Source: Acididesulfobacillus acetoxydans (lineage in GTDB: Bacteria; Bacillota; Desulfitobacteriia; Desulfitobacteriales; Desulfitobacteriaceae). Taken from it: a DNA stretch of 64,000 nucleotides. Positions 40,592-50,362 of the stretch are shown here, one piece after another. The stretch lies in assembly GCF_900016645.1 (NCBI RefSeq), contig NZ_CDGJ01000110.1, one strand, 5' to 3'. Each line of letters begins with the position of its first letter. The stretch's first letter is position 1. Below the pieces are notes generated by a model, which made no database searches, was not told the DNA's origin, and saw only the letters and a program-made list of their open reading frames with translations. A program made the position numbers and the translations under genes.

Positions 40592-40996
40592 TCATCCTTC
40601 GCCGGAAGTCGGCTCGGCCGCCCCATCGTCCGTTTCCGCTTTCCCGCTCTCCGGCGCGTTCTTTCCTTTACCCTCCTTGCCGTCTTTATTTCCGTTTTTC
40701 TTGTCCTTATCCTTTTCCACGGTAATTTCCCGGTTTTCCACCGAGGCGATTCCGGCCCGGGTCACCTCGACCTCAATCTTGTCCGCAATCTGCACCATGA
40801 CGGATTTCTCTTTGATTTTAGTGATCTTGCCATAAATCCCGCCGCTGGTAATGACTTTGTCCTTGACTCTGAGGCTGCTGAGCATGGCTTGGCGTTGTTT
40901 CTGCTGTTTTTGCTGCGGCCGGATCATGAGGAAGTACATGATACCGAAGAATACCACAAAATAAAGAATAATGGTCAGGGTACCTTGGCTTGGCAT
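40592..40996 (-). CDS. yajC: Preprotein translocase subunit YajC
   Basis: Small membrane protein that associates with SecDF, 134 residues. One helix (about 7-24, IILYFVVFFGIMYFLMIRPQ) is followed by the typical QQKQQKQRQAML and the cytoplasmic KDKVITSGGIYGKI domain. The last ~40 residues are a Lys/Asp/Glu-rich low-complexity tail longer than usual. GGAGG precedes the ATG. It lies downstream of tgt-queA as in many Clostridia, while secDF is 6 kb away here. Confidence 0.94.
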   Translation of the reverse strand: MPSQGTLTIILYFVVFFGIMYFLMIRPQQKQQKQRQAMLSSLRVKDKVITSGGIYGKITKIKEKSVMVQIADKIEVEVTRAGIASVENREITVEKDKDKKNGNKDGKEGKGKNAPESGKAETDDGAAEPTSGEG

Positions 40997-41142
40997 TGTC
41001 TAATATCCTCCTTTTTTCTCTGCTTCCCCTCCCGGGATAAGCATGCATGGCACTAGATATTCACCACGGGTCCTCCAAAATCCTGCACAGTCTTTCCATT
41101 TTGCTTACTCGAGTCGGTGTAAATCCCGAAAAGAGCTTAGAC

Positions 41143-42264
41143 TCACAGAGGATAACCATACCCGACAAAAAACTCTCTCCGGTATGCCGGCAGCCGCTCA
41201 GCCGCTATCGCTTCCCGGATCTCGCGCATCAAGTTTTGCAGAAAGCGCAGATTGTGGATGGTCATCAGCCTCAGCCCCAAGATTTCATCCGCTTTGAGGA
41301 GATGCCGGACATAAGCCCGGGAATAGTGACGGCAGGTGTAGCAATCACAGGTCGGGTCGATGGGTGAGAAATCGCGGGCCACCGTGGCGTTCCGTACCAC
41401 GAGCTTGCCGAAACGGGTTAGGGCGGTACCGTTGCGGGCTATCCGGGTAGGCAGCACACAATCAAACATATCAATCCCCCGCATCACCCCTTCAATCAAA
41501 GCGTCCGGCGAACCCACCCCCATCAGGTAGCGGGGCCTGTCCGCCGGGAGCAGCGGGACGGTGTCATCCAGGATCTCATACATTACTTCTTTGGGCTCCC
41601 CCACACTCAGCCCGCCCACCGCGTACCCGGGCAAGTCGAGAGCGGTGATCCCGGCGGCACTCTCCCGGCGCAGGTCCTTAAAGGTTCCCCCTTGGACGAT
41701 CCCGAACAAGGCCTGGCCTGCACTCACGCCCAGGGTCTCCTTACAGCGCGCGGCCCAGCGAGTCGTCCTGGCCGACGAATCCCGGGCGTATTCATGTGAG
41801 CAAGGATAAGGAGCGCATTCGTCAAAGGCCATGACGATATCGGAACCCAGAACCATTTGCACCTCAGTCGCAATTTCGGGGCTCAAGAACTGCCGGGATC
41901 CGTCCAAATGGGAACGAAATTCCACCCCTTCCTCAGAGATCCGGCGCAAATCCCCCAGGCTGAAAACCTGAAACCCTCCGCTGTCCGTGAGGATCGCTCC
42001 CCCCCAGTGCATAAAAGAATGCAATCCCCCGGCGGCACGGATGAGTTCGGGACCCGGCCGGAGAAAGAGATGATAGGTATTGCTCAGGATGATCCCGGCT
42101 CCGATCTCCTCCAGTTCTTCCGGCGTCATCGATTTCACCGTGGCCTGAGTCCCCACCGGCATGAAAACCGGAGTCTCGATCATCCCGTGCGGAGTGTGGA
42201 GTCTGCCCAGGCGGGCCCTAGTCTTTATGTCTTCTTTCAGTATCTCCAAACGGACGGCTGCCAA
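41143..42264 (-). CDS. tgt: Queuine tRNA-ribosyltransferase
   Basis: Exchanges guanine for preQ1 at position 34 of tRNAs with GUN anticodons, 373 residues. Catalytic aspartates lie in LTDSGGFQVFSL (near 88) and GIDMFDCVLPTR (near 260); the zinc site CDCYTC ... H is near 300-330. The TTG at 42264 with GGAG eight bases upstream gives the expected N-terminus (AAVRLEILKED...); an in-frame start at 42330 adds 22 unlikely residues. It follows queA on the same strand. Confidence 0.95.
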   Translation of the reverse strand: MAAVRLEILKEDIKTRARLGRLHTPHGMIETPVFMPVGTQATVKSMTPEELEEIGAGIILSNTYHLFLRPGPELIRAAGGLHSFMHWGGAILTDSGGFQVFSLGDLRRISEEGVEFRSHLDGSRQFLSPEIATEVQMVLGSDIVMAFDECAPYPCSHEYARDSSARTTRWAARCKETLGVSAGQALFGIVQGGTFKDLRRESAAGITALDLPGYAVGGLSVGEPKEVMYEILDDTVPLLPADRPRYLMGVGSPDALIEGVMRGIDMFDCVLPTRIARNGTALTRFGKLVVRNATVARDFSPIDPTCDCYTCRHYSRAYVRHLLKADEILGLRLMTIHNLRFLQNLMREIREAIAAERLPAYRREFFVGYGYPL

Positions 42265-42415
42265 AACCTCAACTCCCAGCTTAAAAGATAAAGCCCACAT
42301 ACTTGTTACGGCAAGGGAGCAGTCCCTCACCGGAAAACGAGCGCTTCCTCAAAGGCGTGGGCATGACGCCCTCAAGCCCTGGGCGGGACGAACAATCTGT
42401 ATACCTTCGTCCCTC

Positions 42416-43441
42416 TCAAAGGATGAGCATGGCGTCCCCGAAGCTGTAAAAACGGTACCTCATTCCCACCGCCGTCTCATACGCCCGCAGGACAAGTTCC
42501 CGACCCGCCAAGGCGCTGACCAGCATGAGCAGAGTCGACTTGGGAAAATGAAAATTGGTAATCAGACCGTCCACCGCTTTAAAGCGATAACCGGGATAGA
42601 TAAAAATATCCGTCCAGCCATCCCCGGCGGCAACCGTGCCATCCTCCCCGGCGCATGACTCCAGGGTCCGGGTCACCGTGGTGCCCACGGCAATAATCCG
42701 CCTGTGTTCTTGCCGGGCCAGATTGATTTTGCGCGCCGTTTCCTGCGTCAGACTGAAATACTCGGAATGCATTACGTGTTCCCGCACATTCTCCACCTGA
42801 ACCGGTCGAAAAGTGCCCAACCCTACGTGCAGGAGGATCTCCAGGATCTCCACCCCCTGCCTGCGCAGTCGGTGCAGAAGTTCCGGCGTGAAGTGCAGAC
42901 CGGCCGTCGGGGCCGCCGCCGAACCTCTCTCCTTGGCATAAACCGTCTGATAGCGCTCCGCGTCTGTCAACTCCGTCGTGATGTAGGGGGGAAGCGGCAT
43001 CCGGCCCAGCCGGTCGAGAATTTCCTCAAATACCCCTTCGTAATGGAAACGCACGAGACGATTCCCGTTCGCTAATACCTCCAGAAGCTCCCCCACCAGG
43101 ATTCCCGCTGCAAAGACCACTTTCTGGCCCACATGCCAGCGCTTCCCCGGTCTCACCAGAGCCTCCCAGACATCCCTCTCCCGGCGTTTCAGCAGGAGAG
43201 TCTCGATGCGAGCCCCTCCTTCCGCCTTTTCGCCGATCAAGCGGGCCGGGATAACCCGAGTGTTGTTGACGACCAGGACGTCACCCGGGCGCAGTAATTG
43301 AACCAGGTCCCGAAAATACCTGTGCTCCAGTTCGCCTGTTTCTCTGCGGACCGCCATAAGCCGCGAAGCGTCGCGCGGTTCCACAGGCGTCTGCGCAATC
43401 AGCTCCTGGGGTAAGTAAAAATCAAAATCCGAAACTTTCAA
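42416..43441 (-). CDS. queA: S-adenosylmethionine:tRNA ribosyltransferase-isomerase
   Basis: Builds epoxyqueuosine on preQ1-modified tRNA, 341 residues, full length. It starts with the family sequence SDFDFYLPQELIAQTPVEPRD, and contains GDVLVVNNTRVIPAR and the late HFPKSTLLMLVSALAG. A TTG start at 43441 follows AAGGAG. It is next to tgt, the enzyme of the preceding step of queuosine synthesis. Confidence 0.96.
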   Translation of the reverse strand: MKVSDFDFYLPQELIAQTPVEPRDASRLMAVRRETGELEHRYFRDLVQLLRPGDVLVVNNTRVIPARLIGEKAEGGARIETLLLKRRERDVWEALVRPGKRWHVGQKVVFAAGILVGELLEVLANGNRLVRFHYEGVFEEILDRLGRMPLPPYITTELTDAERYQTVYAKERGSAAAPTAGLHFTPELLHRLRRQGVEILEILLHVGLGTFRPVQVENVREHVMHSEYFSLTQETARKINLARQEHRRIIAVGTTVTRTLESCAGEDGTVAAGDGWTDIFIYPGYRFKAVDGLITNFHFPKSTLLMLVSALAGRELVLRAYETAVGMRYRFYSFGDAMLIL

Positions 43442-43610
43442 TCGTGCCTTCTCCTTTTACGGCCCTCGACCCCATCGCCGGGGAGGCACCCCCGAGTATA
43501 CCAGGGGTTTACCGGGGGGTATACCCAGGGGCATGCGCCCAACTGCGGCAGAATAAAACAACTGAGCGCACATCCCAAACGCCGGGGCCTGCACGCACCT
43601 GCCGAAAAAC

Positions 43611-44918
43611 TTACGGCAGGCGGGCCAAAACCATATCCGCATAGTAAAAATTCAGGATTTCAGGGTAGGTAAAACCCAGCTCCGCCATATGATAAGCTCC
43701 CCATTGGGACATACCAACCCCATGGCCCCACCCGTGGCCGGAAAAAATGAAGGCCCCGTCGGGCTGGTCATAAGGCAGCGTGCCCTCATTCGAACTGATG
43801 ATCTTTCCCAGACGAGGCCCCGGCAGGACAGTCAAGGGATTTCGCAGAGACAGCAGGCGGGTCAACGGAGTCGAGGTCTTGGTCGGCACGAACCTGTCCG
43901 TGAACAGGGTACCTAGGAAGTCGTCTGTTTCAATCGGCCCGGAAGGATAAAACTTTTGCACAAAAGACCTGCCGCTCACACTGAGCTTTTTTCCCCTATC
44001 GTCTTCCAAGCGAACGCTTTTCACCCGGCCGGAAGGGAACTTGTCCAGTTGAATTTTCCGGACGGGCCCCAAACCGAACGTCTTGCCCAATTCGGGGGCG
44101 GAAATGACGAAATACCAATCGGCCGTCGGACCCCCGACCCCGACGGAATAAGGATCCGGCTTCGCCACATAATGAGGGTCAGGGTTACTCCAGACATTCT
44201 GCGCGTCCTCAGTATACCCCCCGTCATTCGAAGAGTAAAGGGCGTCAATCGGCCGATGTGTGTGGGCGTCAACCATGATCACTCCGCGGGTGTCTCCCAC
44301 CGCGGCACTGGCGGCACCCTCCACACTTTTGCCCAGGTAAGCCTGATCTCGGTTGGGGGAATCCGTGATGGCACTGCCGCTTTCGGTATGCCTGGCCAGA
44401 TACGTACGCGCCGCCACCGCTTGGGCCTTCAGCGCTTCCAACCCGTTCTTGGCCCAGGCGTTACTCATCTCAATCGGAACAACCCCTTTCAGATAGTCCT
44501 CACTGTCCAGGACATTGGTGAAGCGCCAACGGTCACCGGCCCAAGCCATAACCAGGCTCCCCCGATAGACTACTTTACTCCCCTGCGCATTCACGAGAAA
44601 GAAACTGCCGTTCCCTTTTAACTCAAATGTTTCCGGCTCAGCCCACTGAAAAGCCGCCTGATTGAGCCGCCAAACCGGGGCGAAACCGGCCCAGCCCAGT
44701 TGCAGACTCTCCCCCGGTTTCAGCTGCCAGACTTGGGAACCTTCCTGCAGTCGATAGGTTCCCTCCTCAACCGTCACTTGGGCCCAACCCGTCTGGCCGA
44801 ATTTCCACACCAGTTGCACGTCAACTGTCTTGGCCTGCAGCGGAAGGGGCCGCACAAAGACAAAACACAAACAGAGAAGGCTCAAAAAGAAAGCCCTCCG
44901 GCACATTTTTCCAAGCAT
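43611..44918 (-). CDS. SpoIID/LytB-domain secreted protein
   Basis: The protein has 435 residues. A signal peptide (residues 1-29, cut near LQAK) is followed by a beta-rich N-terminal part and the SpoIID domain, marked by YLKGVVPIEMSNAW, ALKAQAVAARTYL and the late HGWGHGVGMSQWGAYHMA. SpoIID is a lytic transglycosylase that remodels wall during engulfment; LytB-like relatives act in autolysis. Position between queA and ruvB is conserved in Peptococcaceae-type genomes and differs from the classical spoIID locus, so this is a paralog rather than SpoIID itself. Confidence 0.88.
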   Translation of the reverse strand: MLGKMCRRAFFLSLLCLCFVFVRPLPLQAKTVDVQLVWKFGQTGWAQVTVEEGTYRLQEGSQVWQLKPGESLQLGWAGFAPVWRLNQAAFQWAEPETFELKGNGSFFLVNAQGSKVVYRGSLVMAWAGDRWRFTNVLDSEDYLKGVVPIEMSNAWAKNGLEALKAQAVAARTYLARHTESGSAITDSPNRDQAYLGKSVEGAASAAVGDTRGVIMVDAHTHRPIDALYSSNDGGYTEDAQNVWSNPDPHYVAKPDPYSVGVGGPTADWYFVISAPELGKTFGLGPVRKIQLDKFPSGRVKSVRLEDDRGKKLSVSGRSFVQKFYPSGPIETDDFLGTLFTDRFVPTKTSTPLTRLLSLRNPLTVLPGPRLGKIISSNEGTLPYDQPDGAFIFSGHGWGHGVGMSQWGAYHMAELGFTYPEILNFYYADMVLARLP

Positions 44919-45278
44919 ACCGGCACCTCACTCTCTGAGAACAGAGTGCCCGTTTTCCGGATACCCTATGCGAAAGGACTCCTTGGCAGCCCCGATGGAT
45001 CCCAACCTCACCCAAACCTCAAAGCCCTCCGTCCCGTCCTTGCCGCGGCTACATCGATGCCTCTTAGTCAGCCTGCCACGGCAACGGGGCCCCGGCTGCC
45101 GCAGAGGACCCGCAAAGGGTGGGAGAACCGGCTGAGCGTCACACAACCCCCGAGCCTGCCGGCCACGGCGGCTGTCACGGCGGGCCCCAAAGCATGGAGG
45201 GCTAAGCGCCAGACGCCCTCGGCTCTCGCCGCCGGAGGGAGACGTATGGAACCCGCCAAACGCCGCGGGCTCAGCCGG
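44919..45278. other. Intergenic gap without recognised features
   Basis: In this 360-bp GC-rich gap between spoIID-like and ruvB genes no frame has a ribosome-binding site and a recognisable product, and no repeat or terminator stands out. A small gene often sits here in related genomes but none was seen. Confidence 0.5.
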
Positions 45279-46307
45279 CTAAGACTCGGGCGGAAAAAGC
45301 CCTCCCTCATCACGGGCCGGCAGCGGAATCTGCAGGTGCCCGTACGCCTTTGAGGTTGCCACTCTGCCTCTGGGAGTCCTCTGCAAGAAGCCCATTTGCA
45401 ATAAAAAGGGTTCCACCACGTCCTCCAGCGTCTCGCTTTCTTCACCGATAGTTGCCGCCAAAGTTTCCAGACCGACCGGCCCGCCGCTGAAAGTGCCGAT
45501 GATAGCGCGAAGCATCCTTTGGTCGATTTTATCAAGCCCGGACCGGTCCACTTCCAAACGGTTCAAAGCCTCGGAAGCCAAGTCTTTCGTGACAATCCCG
45601 TCTTGCCAAACCTGGGCATAGTCCCTTACCCGTTTGAGAAGCCGGTTGGCGATTCTGGGGGTTCCCCGCGAGCGGCGGGCAATTTCTCCGGCTGCCTCCG
45701 GCGTAATGGTCAGGCGAAGAATTTCGGCCGTCCTAAGCGCAATCTGCAGAAGTTCCTCAACTTCGTAAAACTCCAGACGGGCGATCACCCCAAAACGATC
45801 ACGCAAAGGAGAAGTCAGCTGACCTGCCCGGGTCGTGGCTCCCACCAGGGTAAAGGGAGGCAAGGAGAGCCGGAGCGAACGGGCGCTGGGCCCTTTCCCG
45901 AGCATAATATCCAAACACCCGTCCTCCATGGCCGAATAGAGAATTTCCTCCGTGGTGCGGCTCAAACGGTGCACCTCGTCGATAAAGAGGACGTCTCTCG
46001 GCTCCAGACCGGTAAGGATAGCCGCCAAGTCCCCCGGCCGTTCCACGGCGGGTCCCGATGTCGTGCGAATGCCGACGCCCATCTCCGCCGCTATAATATT
46101 GGCCAGGGTGGTTTTGCCCAACCCCGGCGGACCGTAGAGCAAGACGTGATCCAAGGCCTCTCCCCGCGTCAAAGCGGCTTGGATAAAAACCTTAAGGTTC
46201 TCCTTGACGGTACTCTGGCCGACATAGTCCGCTAAACGATGCGGCCGGAGGATCTCGCCTCCCTGGTCAGCAGGCTGCTCCTGCGGCGCGATGATGCGTT
46301 CCTCCAT
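45279..46307 (-). CDS. ruvB: Holliday junction branch-migration helicase RuvB
   Basis: AAA+ motor of the RuvABC resolvasome, 342 residues. Walker A GPPGLGKTTL near residue 61, Walker B FIDEVHRL near 108, sensor 1 VGATTRAGQLTSPLRDRFG near 155-175 and arginine finger region RGTPRIANRLL near 215. A winged-helix domain ends the protein, followed by a short Gly/Pro tail. It is the last of ruvC-ruvA-ruvB on this strand, separated from ruvA by 234 bases. Confidence 0.97.
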   Translation of the reverse strand: MEERIIAPQEQPADQGGEILRPHRLADYVGQSTVKENLKVFIQAALTRGEALDHVLLYGPPGLGKTTLANIIAAEMGVGIRTTSGPAVERPGDLAAILTGLEPRDVLFIDEVHRLSRTTEEILYSAMEDGCLDIMLGKGPSARSLRLSLPPFTLVGATTRAGQLTSPLRDRFGVIARLEFYEVEELLQIALRTAEILRLTITPEAAGEIARRSRGTPRIANRLLKRVRDYAQVWQDGIVTKDLASEALNRLEVDRSGLDKIDQRMLRAIIGTFSGGPVGLETLAATIGEESETLEDVVEPFLLQMGFLQRTPRGRVATSKAYGHLQIPLPARDEGGLFPPES

Positions 46308-46541
46308 CCCCCTACTGCCCTCTCTCTCTCAGTGTGACACTCCACAACGGCCGGACCCGAATCTCATCCCTGCTTAAGCCGGGGGCATGCGGCTAAACCT
46401 CTTGGTCAGAGGCCGTCGCCGACTCTCCGCCCTGCTTACCTGCTTGTCCGACTTACCCGTTATGTCTGACCTACCCGCTCTGTCCAACCCCTTCCGCTGT
46501 CTCCGATTCGGCAGCGGATCTCACCCACCGGCACCCGGGGC

Positions 46542-47135
46542 TCACCCGGGTCGGGCCAACAATTTCAAGGCCCGCCTGATGCGCTCCTCGCTGCCCGCTT
46601 CTTCGCCCTCCCGGACCGCTTCTCCTAAGGCTCTGCGAGCTTCGTCCAATCCGAAACCCAGGGCCAGGAGAGCTTCCAAGGCCTCCTCGCCCGCACCGGA
46701 AACCTTGAGAGACCGGCCGGTGTCCGCCGAATCCGTGCCGCCAAACTTATCTTTTAACTCCAAGACCAGCCGCTCGGCCGTCTTTTTCCCAATGCCGGGG
46801 ACTTTGGTCAAGAGCTGAACATCCCTCCTGGCAATGGCATTCTCAGCTTCCCGGGCACCAAAAGTCGACAAAACGGCCAGGGCGGCTTTGGGACCAATCC
46901 CCGAAATGTTCAGCATTTCCAGGAAAATCCTCTTCTCGGCGGCGCTGGCAAAACCGACCAAAGACAGTTCCTCCTCGCGCACGATGAGGTGGGTGTAAAG
47001 CGTTATCTTTTCGCCCACCCGGGTCTTGCCGAGCAACCCCAAGGGCACTGCCAGCAAGTAGCCGACACCCTGAACATCCAAGACTATTTTGTCGTTCTGA
47101 ATTTCCCAGACTTCTCCGCGCAGCATGCCGATCAC
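46542..47135 (-). CDS. ruvA: Holliday junction DNA-binding protein RuvA
   Basis: Tetrameric junction-recognition subunit, 197 residues. The GTG at 47135 is preceded by GGGGGA at six bases and overlaps the ruvC stop (GTGA); it gives the standard beginning VIGMLRGEV. Helix-hairpin-helix motifs ISGIGPKAALAVL (near 71) and VPGIGKKTAERLV (near 106) bind DNA. The C-terminal domain III that contacts RuvB is present. Confidence 0.96.
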   Translation of the reverse strand: MIGMLRGEVWEIQNDKIVLDVQGVGYLLAVPLGLLGKTRVGEKITLYTHLIVREEELSLVGFASAAEKRIFLEMLNISGIGPKAALAVLSTFGAREAENAIARRDVQLLTKVPGIGKKTAERLVLELKDKFGGTDSADTGRSLKVSGAGEEALEALLALGFGLDEARRALGEAVREGEEAGSEERIRRALKLLARPG

Positions 47136-47629
47136 TGAAGTTCCCCCATTCGCCGTTGCCAGGTGAAACTGTGGGCATGGCAAATCGCAATGGCCAGGGC
47201 GTCCGCCGTATCGTCCGGTTTCGGCACTGCCGCCAAACCCAGAAGCGAACGTACCATCTGCTGCACCTGGACCTTCTCTGCCTTGCCGTAGCCGACCACC
47301 GCCTGCTTCACCTGCAGGGGAGTGTACTCATAGACAGGGAGGCCATGCTGAGCGGCAGCCAAAAGCACGATTCCCCGTGCCTGTCCCACGGAAAGCGCGG
47401 TGGTGGTGTTGCGGTTAAAAAAGAGTTCCTCCACCGCCACGCAGTCCGGCGTATATTGTTCCAGCAAGCGGTTGAAACTGTCATGCAAGCTCAGCAGCCG
47501 GGAGGGCAGCGGAGAACCGGCTCGAGTCCGCCACGAGGCATAAGTCAGCGCCGTCAGCCTGCCGTGACTCTCTTCGATCAAGCCGTACCCCATGATAGCT
47601 GTCCCCGGATCGATGCCCAGAATTATCAT
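47132..47629 (-). CDS. ruvC: Crossover junction endodeoxyribonuclease RuvC
   Basis: Holliday junction resolvase, 165 residues. The catalytic acids are D7 (LGIDPGT), E67 region (VAVEELFF) and the C-terminal DDTADALA pair. The ATG at 47629 follows GGAGGG; longer frames upstream are unsupported. Its last codon overlaps the GTG of ruvA. Confidence 0.96.
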   Translation of the reverse strand: MIILGIDPGTAIMGYGLIEESHGRLTALTYASWRTRAGSPLPSRLLSLHDSFNRLLEQYTPDCVAVEELFFNRNTTTALSVGQARGIVLLAAAQHGLPVYEYTPLQVKQAVVGYGKAEKVQVQQMVRSLLGLAAVPKPDDTADALAIAICHAHSFTWQRRMGELQ

Positions 47630-47794
47630 ACCACGCCCTCCGTCTCCCTTACACACGACTTCTGTGCGCCATCCGTGTCTTATCATTATAGCAGTATTCC
47701 GGGGGTTAAGGAACATATATTCCCGTATTCTTGTAATTCTTGCCTTCTCGGCCTTGACCCCAACTGCCCCGCGGCCAGCCGCGTTTACTCTCTA

Positions 47795-47847
47795 AATTGA
47801 ACAACCCCTCCCGACTCGTCGTTAGCCACGGTCTCACCGGGAAGGGG
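47795..47847 (-). terminator. Probable terminator of yebC
   Basis: CCCCTTCCCG pairs with CGGGAGGGG (one extra base) across a long loop and is followed on the minus strand by TTGTT. It lies 60 bases past the yebC stop; the T-run is short. Confidence 0.5.
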
Positions 47848-47907
47848 CTCTCTGCAAACCTTCGACTCCCCTGACCGCAGTCAGAGGATTGCTGCTTTCG
47901 TACTCCG

Positions 47908-48660
47908 CTAGAATTGTTCCGCGATGGATTCCGCCAACTCAAAGTTGGTGTAAACCCCCTGCACATCATCATTTTCTTCCAAAGCGTCAATCAGGCGGAT
48001 AATCTTGCCTGCCTGGTTCACATCGTCGATCTCGATCGTGCTCTCCGGAATCAGGTTGATGGCCGCCTCTTCTATAGGCAAGCCTTGGTCCAAAAGGGCC
48101 TGGCGAACTGCTTCCGTATTCTCGGGTTCGGTATAGACCTGAAAACTCTCCTCGTCCGTATCGAGGTCCTCTGCGCCCGCTTCCAGGGCCAGCAACATGA
48201 AATCATCCTCATTCAATTTCAGGTCCTCACGCGGCACGGTCAACTGACCTTTCTCCTTAAACATCCAGCTGACACAACCGGTCTCACCCAGGTTACCGCC
48301 GTGTTTGGAAAAGATATGGCGCATCTCTCCCGCTGTCCGGTTGCGATTATCCGTCAGGATGTTGACCATCACCGCCACGCCGCCCGGTGCGTACCCTTCA
48401 TACCGGAGCTCTTCGTAACTGTCACCTTCGCCGCTTCCCGCTCCTTTTTGAATGGCACGCTGTATGTTCTCATTCGGCATGTTGGCGGCCTTGGCTTTGT
48501 CAACGATCAGTTTTAAGCGGAAATTGTTGGCCGGATCGGGTCCGCCCACTTTCGCGGCGACAATCAATTCCCGCCCTATCTTCGTAAAAATCTGCCCCTT
48601 TTGCGAGTCGGCTTTAGCCTTCTTGTGCTTGATATTTGCCCATTTGGAATGTCCTGACAC
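47908..48660 (-). CDS. yebC: YebC/PmpR-family protein
   Basis: The protein has 250 residues, with the invariant start SGHSKWANIKHKKAKADSQK and the middle GYAPGGVAVMVNILTDNRNRT. YebC proteins have been described as transcription regulators (PmpR) and more recently as ribosome-associated factors that help with proline stretches; both may apply. A GTG start follows GGGGGAG. Position next to ruvC is conserved widely. Confidence 0.95.
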   Translation of the reverse strand: MSGHSKWANIKHKKAKADSQKGQIFTKIGRELIVAAKVGGPDPANNFRLKLIVDKAKAANMPNENIQRAIQKGAGSGEGDSYEELRYEGYAPGGVAVMVNILTDNRNRTAGEMRHIFSKHGGNLGETGCVSWMFKEKGQLTVPREDLKLNEDDFMLLALEAGAEDLDTDEESFQVYTEPENTEAVRQALLDQGLPIEEAAINLIPESTIEIDDVNQAGKIIRLIDALEENDDVQGVYTNFELAESIAEQF

Positions 48661-48816
48661 GACGACTCCCCCTTATCTAGTCCAAAAAATATTTTAGCAT
48701 AGGATATTTTCCTTTGTAAAGGGGAGCGCGGGGAGCCCCGGGGCTTCTTCGAGATCAGCGTTCAGTCTGAATTATTAAACTACCTTATATTTGTACTATG
48801 AAAGTTGGGTTCCCGC

Positions 48817-49734
48817 TCAGAGTCTGAACATTTCCGTACTCAAATACCTTTCCCCAGTATCCGCCGCCAGGACCGCCACAGTTTTTCCTTCACCCAGAGA
48901 GGCCGCCACCTGCAGAGCTGCGCTGACCGCCGCTCCGGAGGATATACCCACCAGGAGACCTTCTTCACGTGCCAAACGGCGTCCCATTTCCAGAGCTTCC
49001 TCATTGCCGACAGTGATCACCTCGTCCAAGATTTGACGATTCAACACCTTCGGTACAAATCCCGCACCGATACCCTGAATCTTATGAGGCCCGGGCTCTT
49101 TGCCCGACAAAACGGCCGAAGCAGATGGTTCGACGGCGAAAACCCGGACTCCGGAAAGTTTGGCTTTCAACACTTCGCCCACACCGCTAACCGTGCCTCC
49201 TGTTCCTACCCCGGCTACGAAGGCATCGATCTTCCCCAGTTGCTCCAGCAGTTCCAGCGCGGTCGTGCGACGGTGCGCCTCAGGGTTAGCTCCATTCTCA
49301 AATTGTTGGGGCATAAAATAGCCCGGGTGCTCACGAACCAACCGCTCCGCTTCCTCAATGGCACCGTTCATCCCTTTAGCTCCGGGACTCAACACGCAAT
49401 CAGCGCCATAAGCCGCCAGCAGCATTCTCCTTTCCACACTCATCGTTTCCGGCATCACCAGGATAAGTTTGTAACCCCGAGCCGCCGCTACCATCGCCAA
49501 ACCGATACCCGTATTCCCACTCGTCGGCTCAACGATTGTTCCTCCCGGCAGCAGCAGACCTTGTTCTTCCGCTGCCGAGACCATGCTCAACGCAATCCGG
49601 TCTTTGACACTTCCGCCCGGGTTAAAGGATTCCAGTTTGACGTACACATCAGCCATGCCGGGTTTCACGACCCGGTGCAAGCGAATCACGGGGGTTTGTC
49701 CAATTAACGCAGTAACAGAATCAGCCTTTTTCAA
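48817..49734 (-). CDS. cysK: Cysteine synthase (O-acetylserine sulfhydrylase)
   Basis: PLP enzyme making cysteine from O-acetylserine and sulfide, 305 residues. The PLP lysine is in NPGGSVKDR (K near 43), the substrate loop is EPTSGNTGIGLA, and the phosphate-binding GVGTGGTVSG is near 175. The TTG at 49734 with AGGTGA upstream is preferred; a GTG at 49743 overlaps that site. A stand-alone gene with no other sulfur gene nearby. Confidence 0.95.
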   Translation of the reverse strand: MKKADSVTALIGQTPVIRLHRVVKPGMADVYVKLESFNPGGSVKDRIALSMVSAAEEQGLLLPGGTIVEPTSGNTGIGLAMVAAARGYKLILVMPETMSVERRMLLAAYGADCVLSPGAKGMNGAIEEAERLVREHPGYFMPQQFENGANPEAHRRTTALELLEQLGKIDAFVAGVGTGGTVSGVGEVLKAKLSGVRVFAVEPSASAVLSGKEPGPHKIQGIGAGFVPKVLNRQILDEVITVGNEEALEMGRRLAREEGLLVGISSGAAVSAALQVAASLGEGKTVAVLAADTGERYLSTEMFRL

Positions 49735-49894
49735 TTTAATCACCTACATCCATATCAATTTAGTATGCTTTATCCTAACATGAGATTTACCCTGTGTCAA
49801 GTATAAGATTCACCGGCCCGGTGGTAGGAACGAGTCACCGGCCGGCTCCGGATTCGCAATAGCTAAAGCTAAACATCCCCTGCGCGAATGGGTA

Positions 49895-50305
49895 TCAGGC
49901 TTTTACCCTGCGCTCCACTTCGTCCACCAGGGCTTCAATCTGGTGAGGCAATGGAGCTTTAATCAGCCCTATGATTTGTACGTTGCCCCTTTGGACCGGC
50001 AGCAACAGTTTCGGTTTCGAGCAGCCGGCGAGAGCGGCCGCCATTTGGGGTGTGACTTCCCCCAGCAGACCGTAAACCGTTATAATGGCCAGGGAACCGA
50101 CAATCAGATCCACCTTCTCCGCATTAAAACATATGGCTGACTCACCGGACGCTCCCTCTGAAGCCCCCGCGCGCAACATAGCCCCGGTCGCCAGGGCATT
50201 TGTCCCTAAAGCCAGAATATCCAGACCGGGAAGCCTTTTGCGCAACTGTTCGACAATATGCTTACCGATGCCGCCACCCTGCCCATCGACCACGGCTACT
50301 CTCAT
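49895..50305 (-). CDS. DUF3842 protein
   Basis: The protein has 136 residues. It starts with a Rossmann-like strand-loop-helix (VAVVDGQGGGIGKHIVEQL) and matches the uncharacterised family DUF3842 found in Clostridia. A nucleotide cofactor is suggested by the GQGGGIG loop, but no function is known. A 38-bp tandem duplication containing promoter-like sequences lies upstream. Confidence 0.8.
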   Translation of the reverse strand: MRVAVVDGQGGGIGKHIVEQLRKRLPGLDILALGTNALATGAMLRAGASEGASGESAICFNAEKVDLIVGSLAIITVYGLLGEVTPQMAAALAGCSKPKLLLPVQRGNVQIIGLIKAPLPHQIEALVDEVERRVKA

Positions 50306-50362
50306 CCCTGCACCGCTCCCCTTCAGTTCTATCTTTCCTATCTTTGAGCCTCAGTGGGAACA

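Noticed and set aside
44700..45353. 217-codon plus-strand open frame over spoIID-like and ruvB regions
   Set aside because: It overlaps two well-supported minus genes, has no ribosome-binding site and reads as the GC-rich antisense frame.
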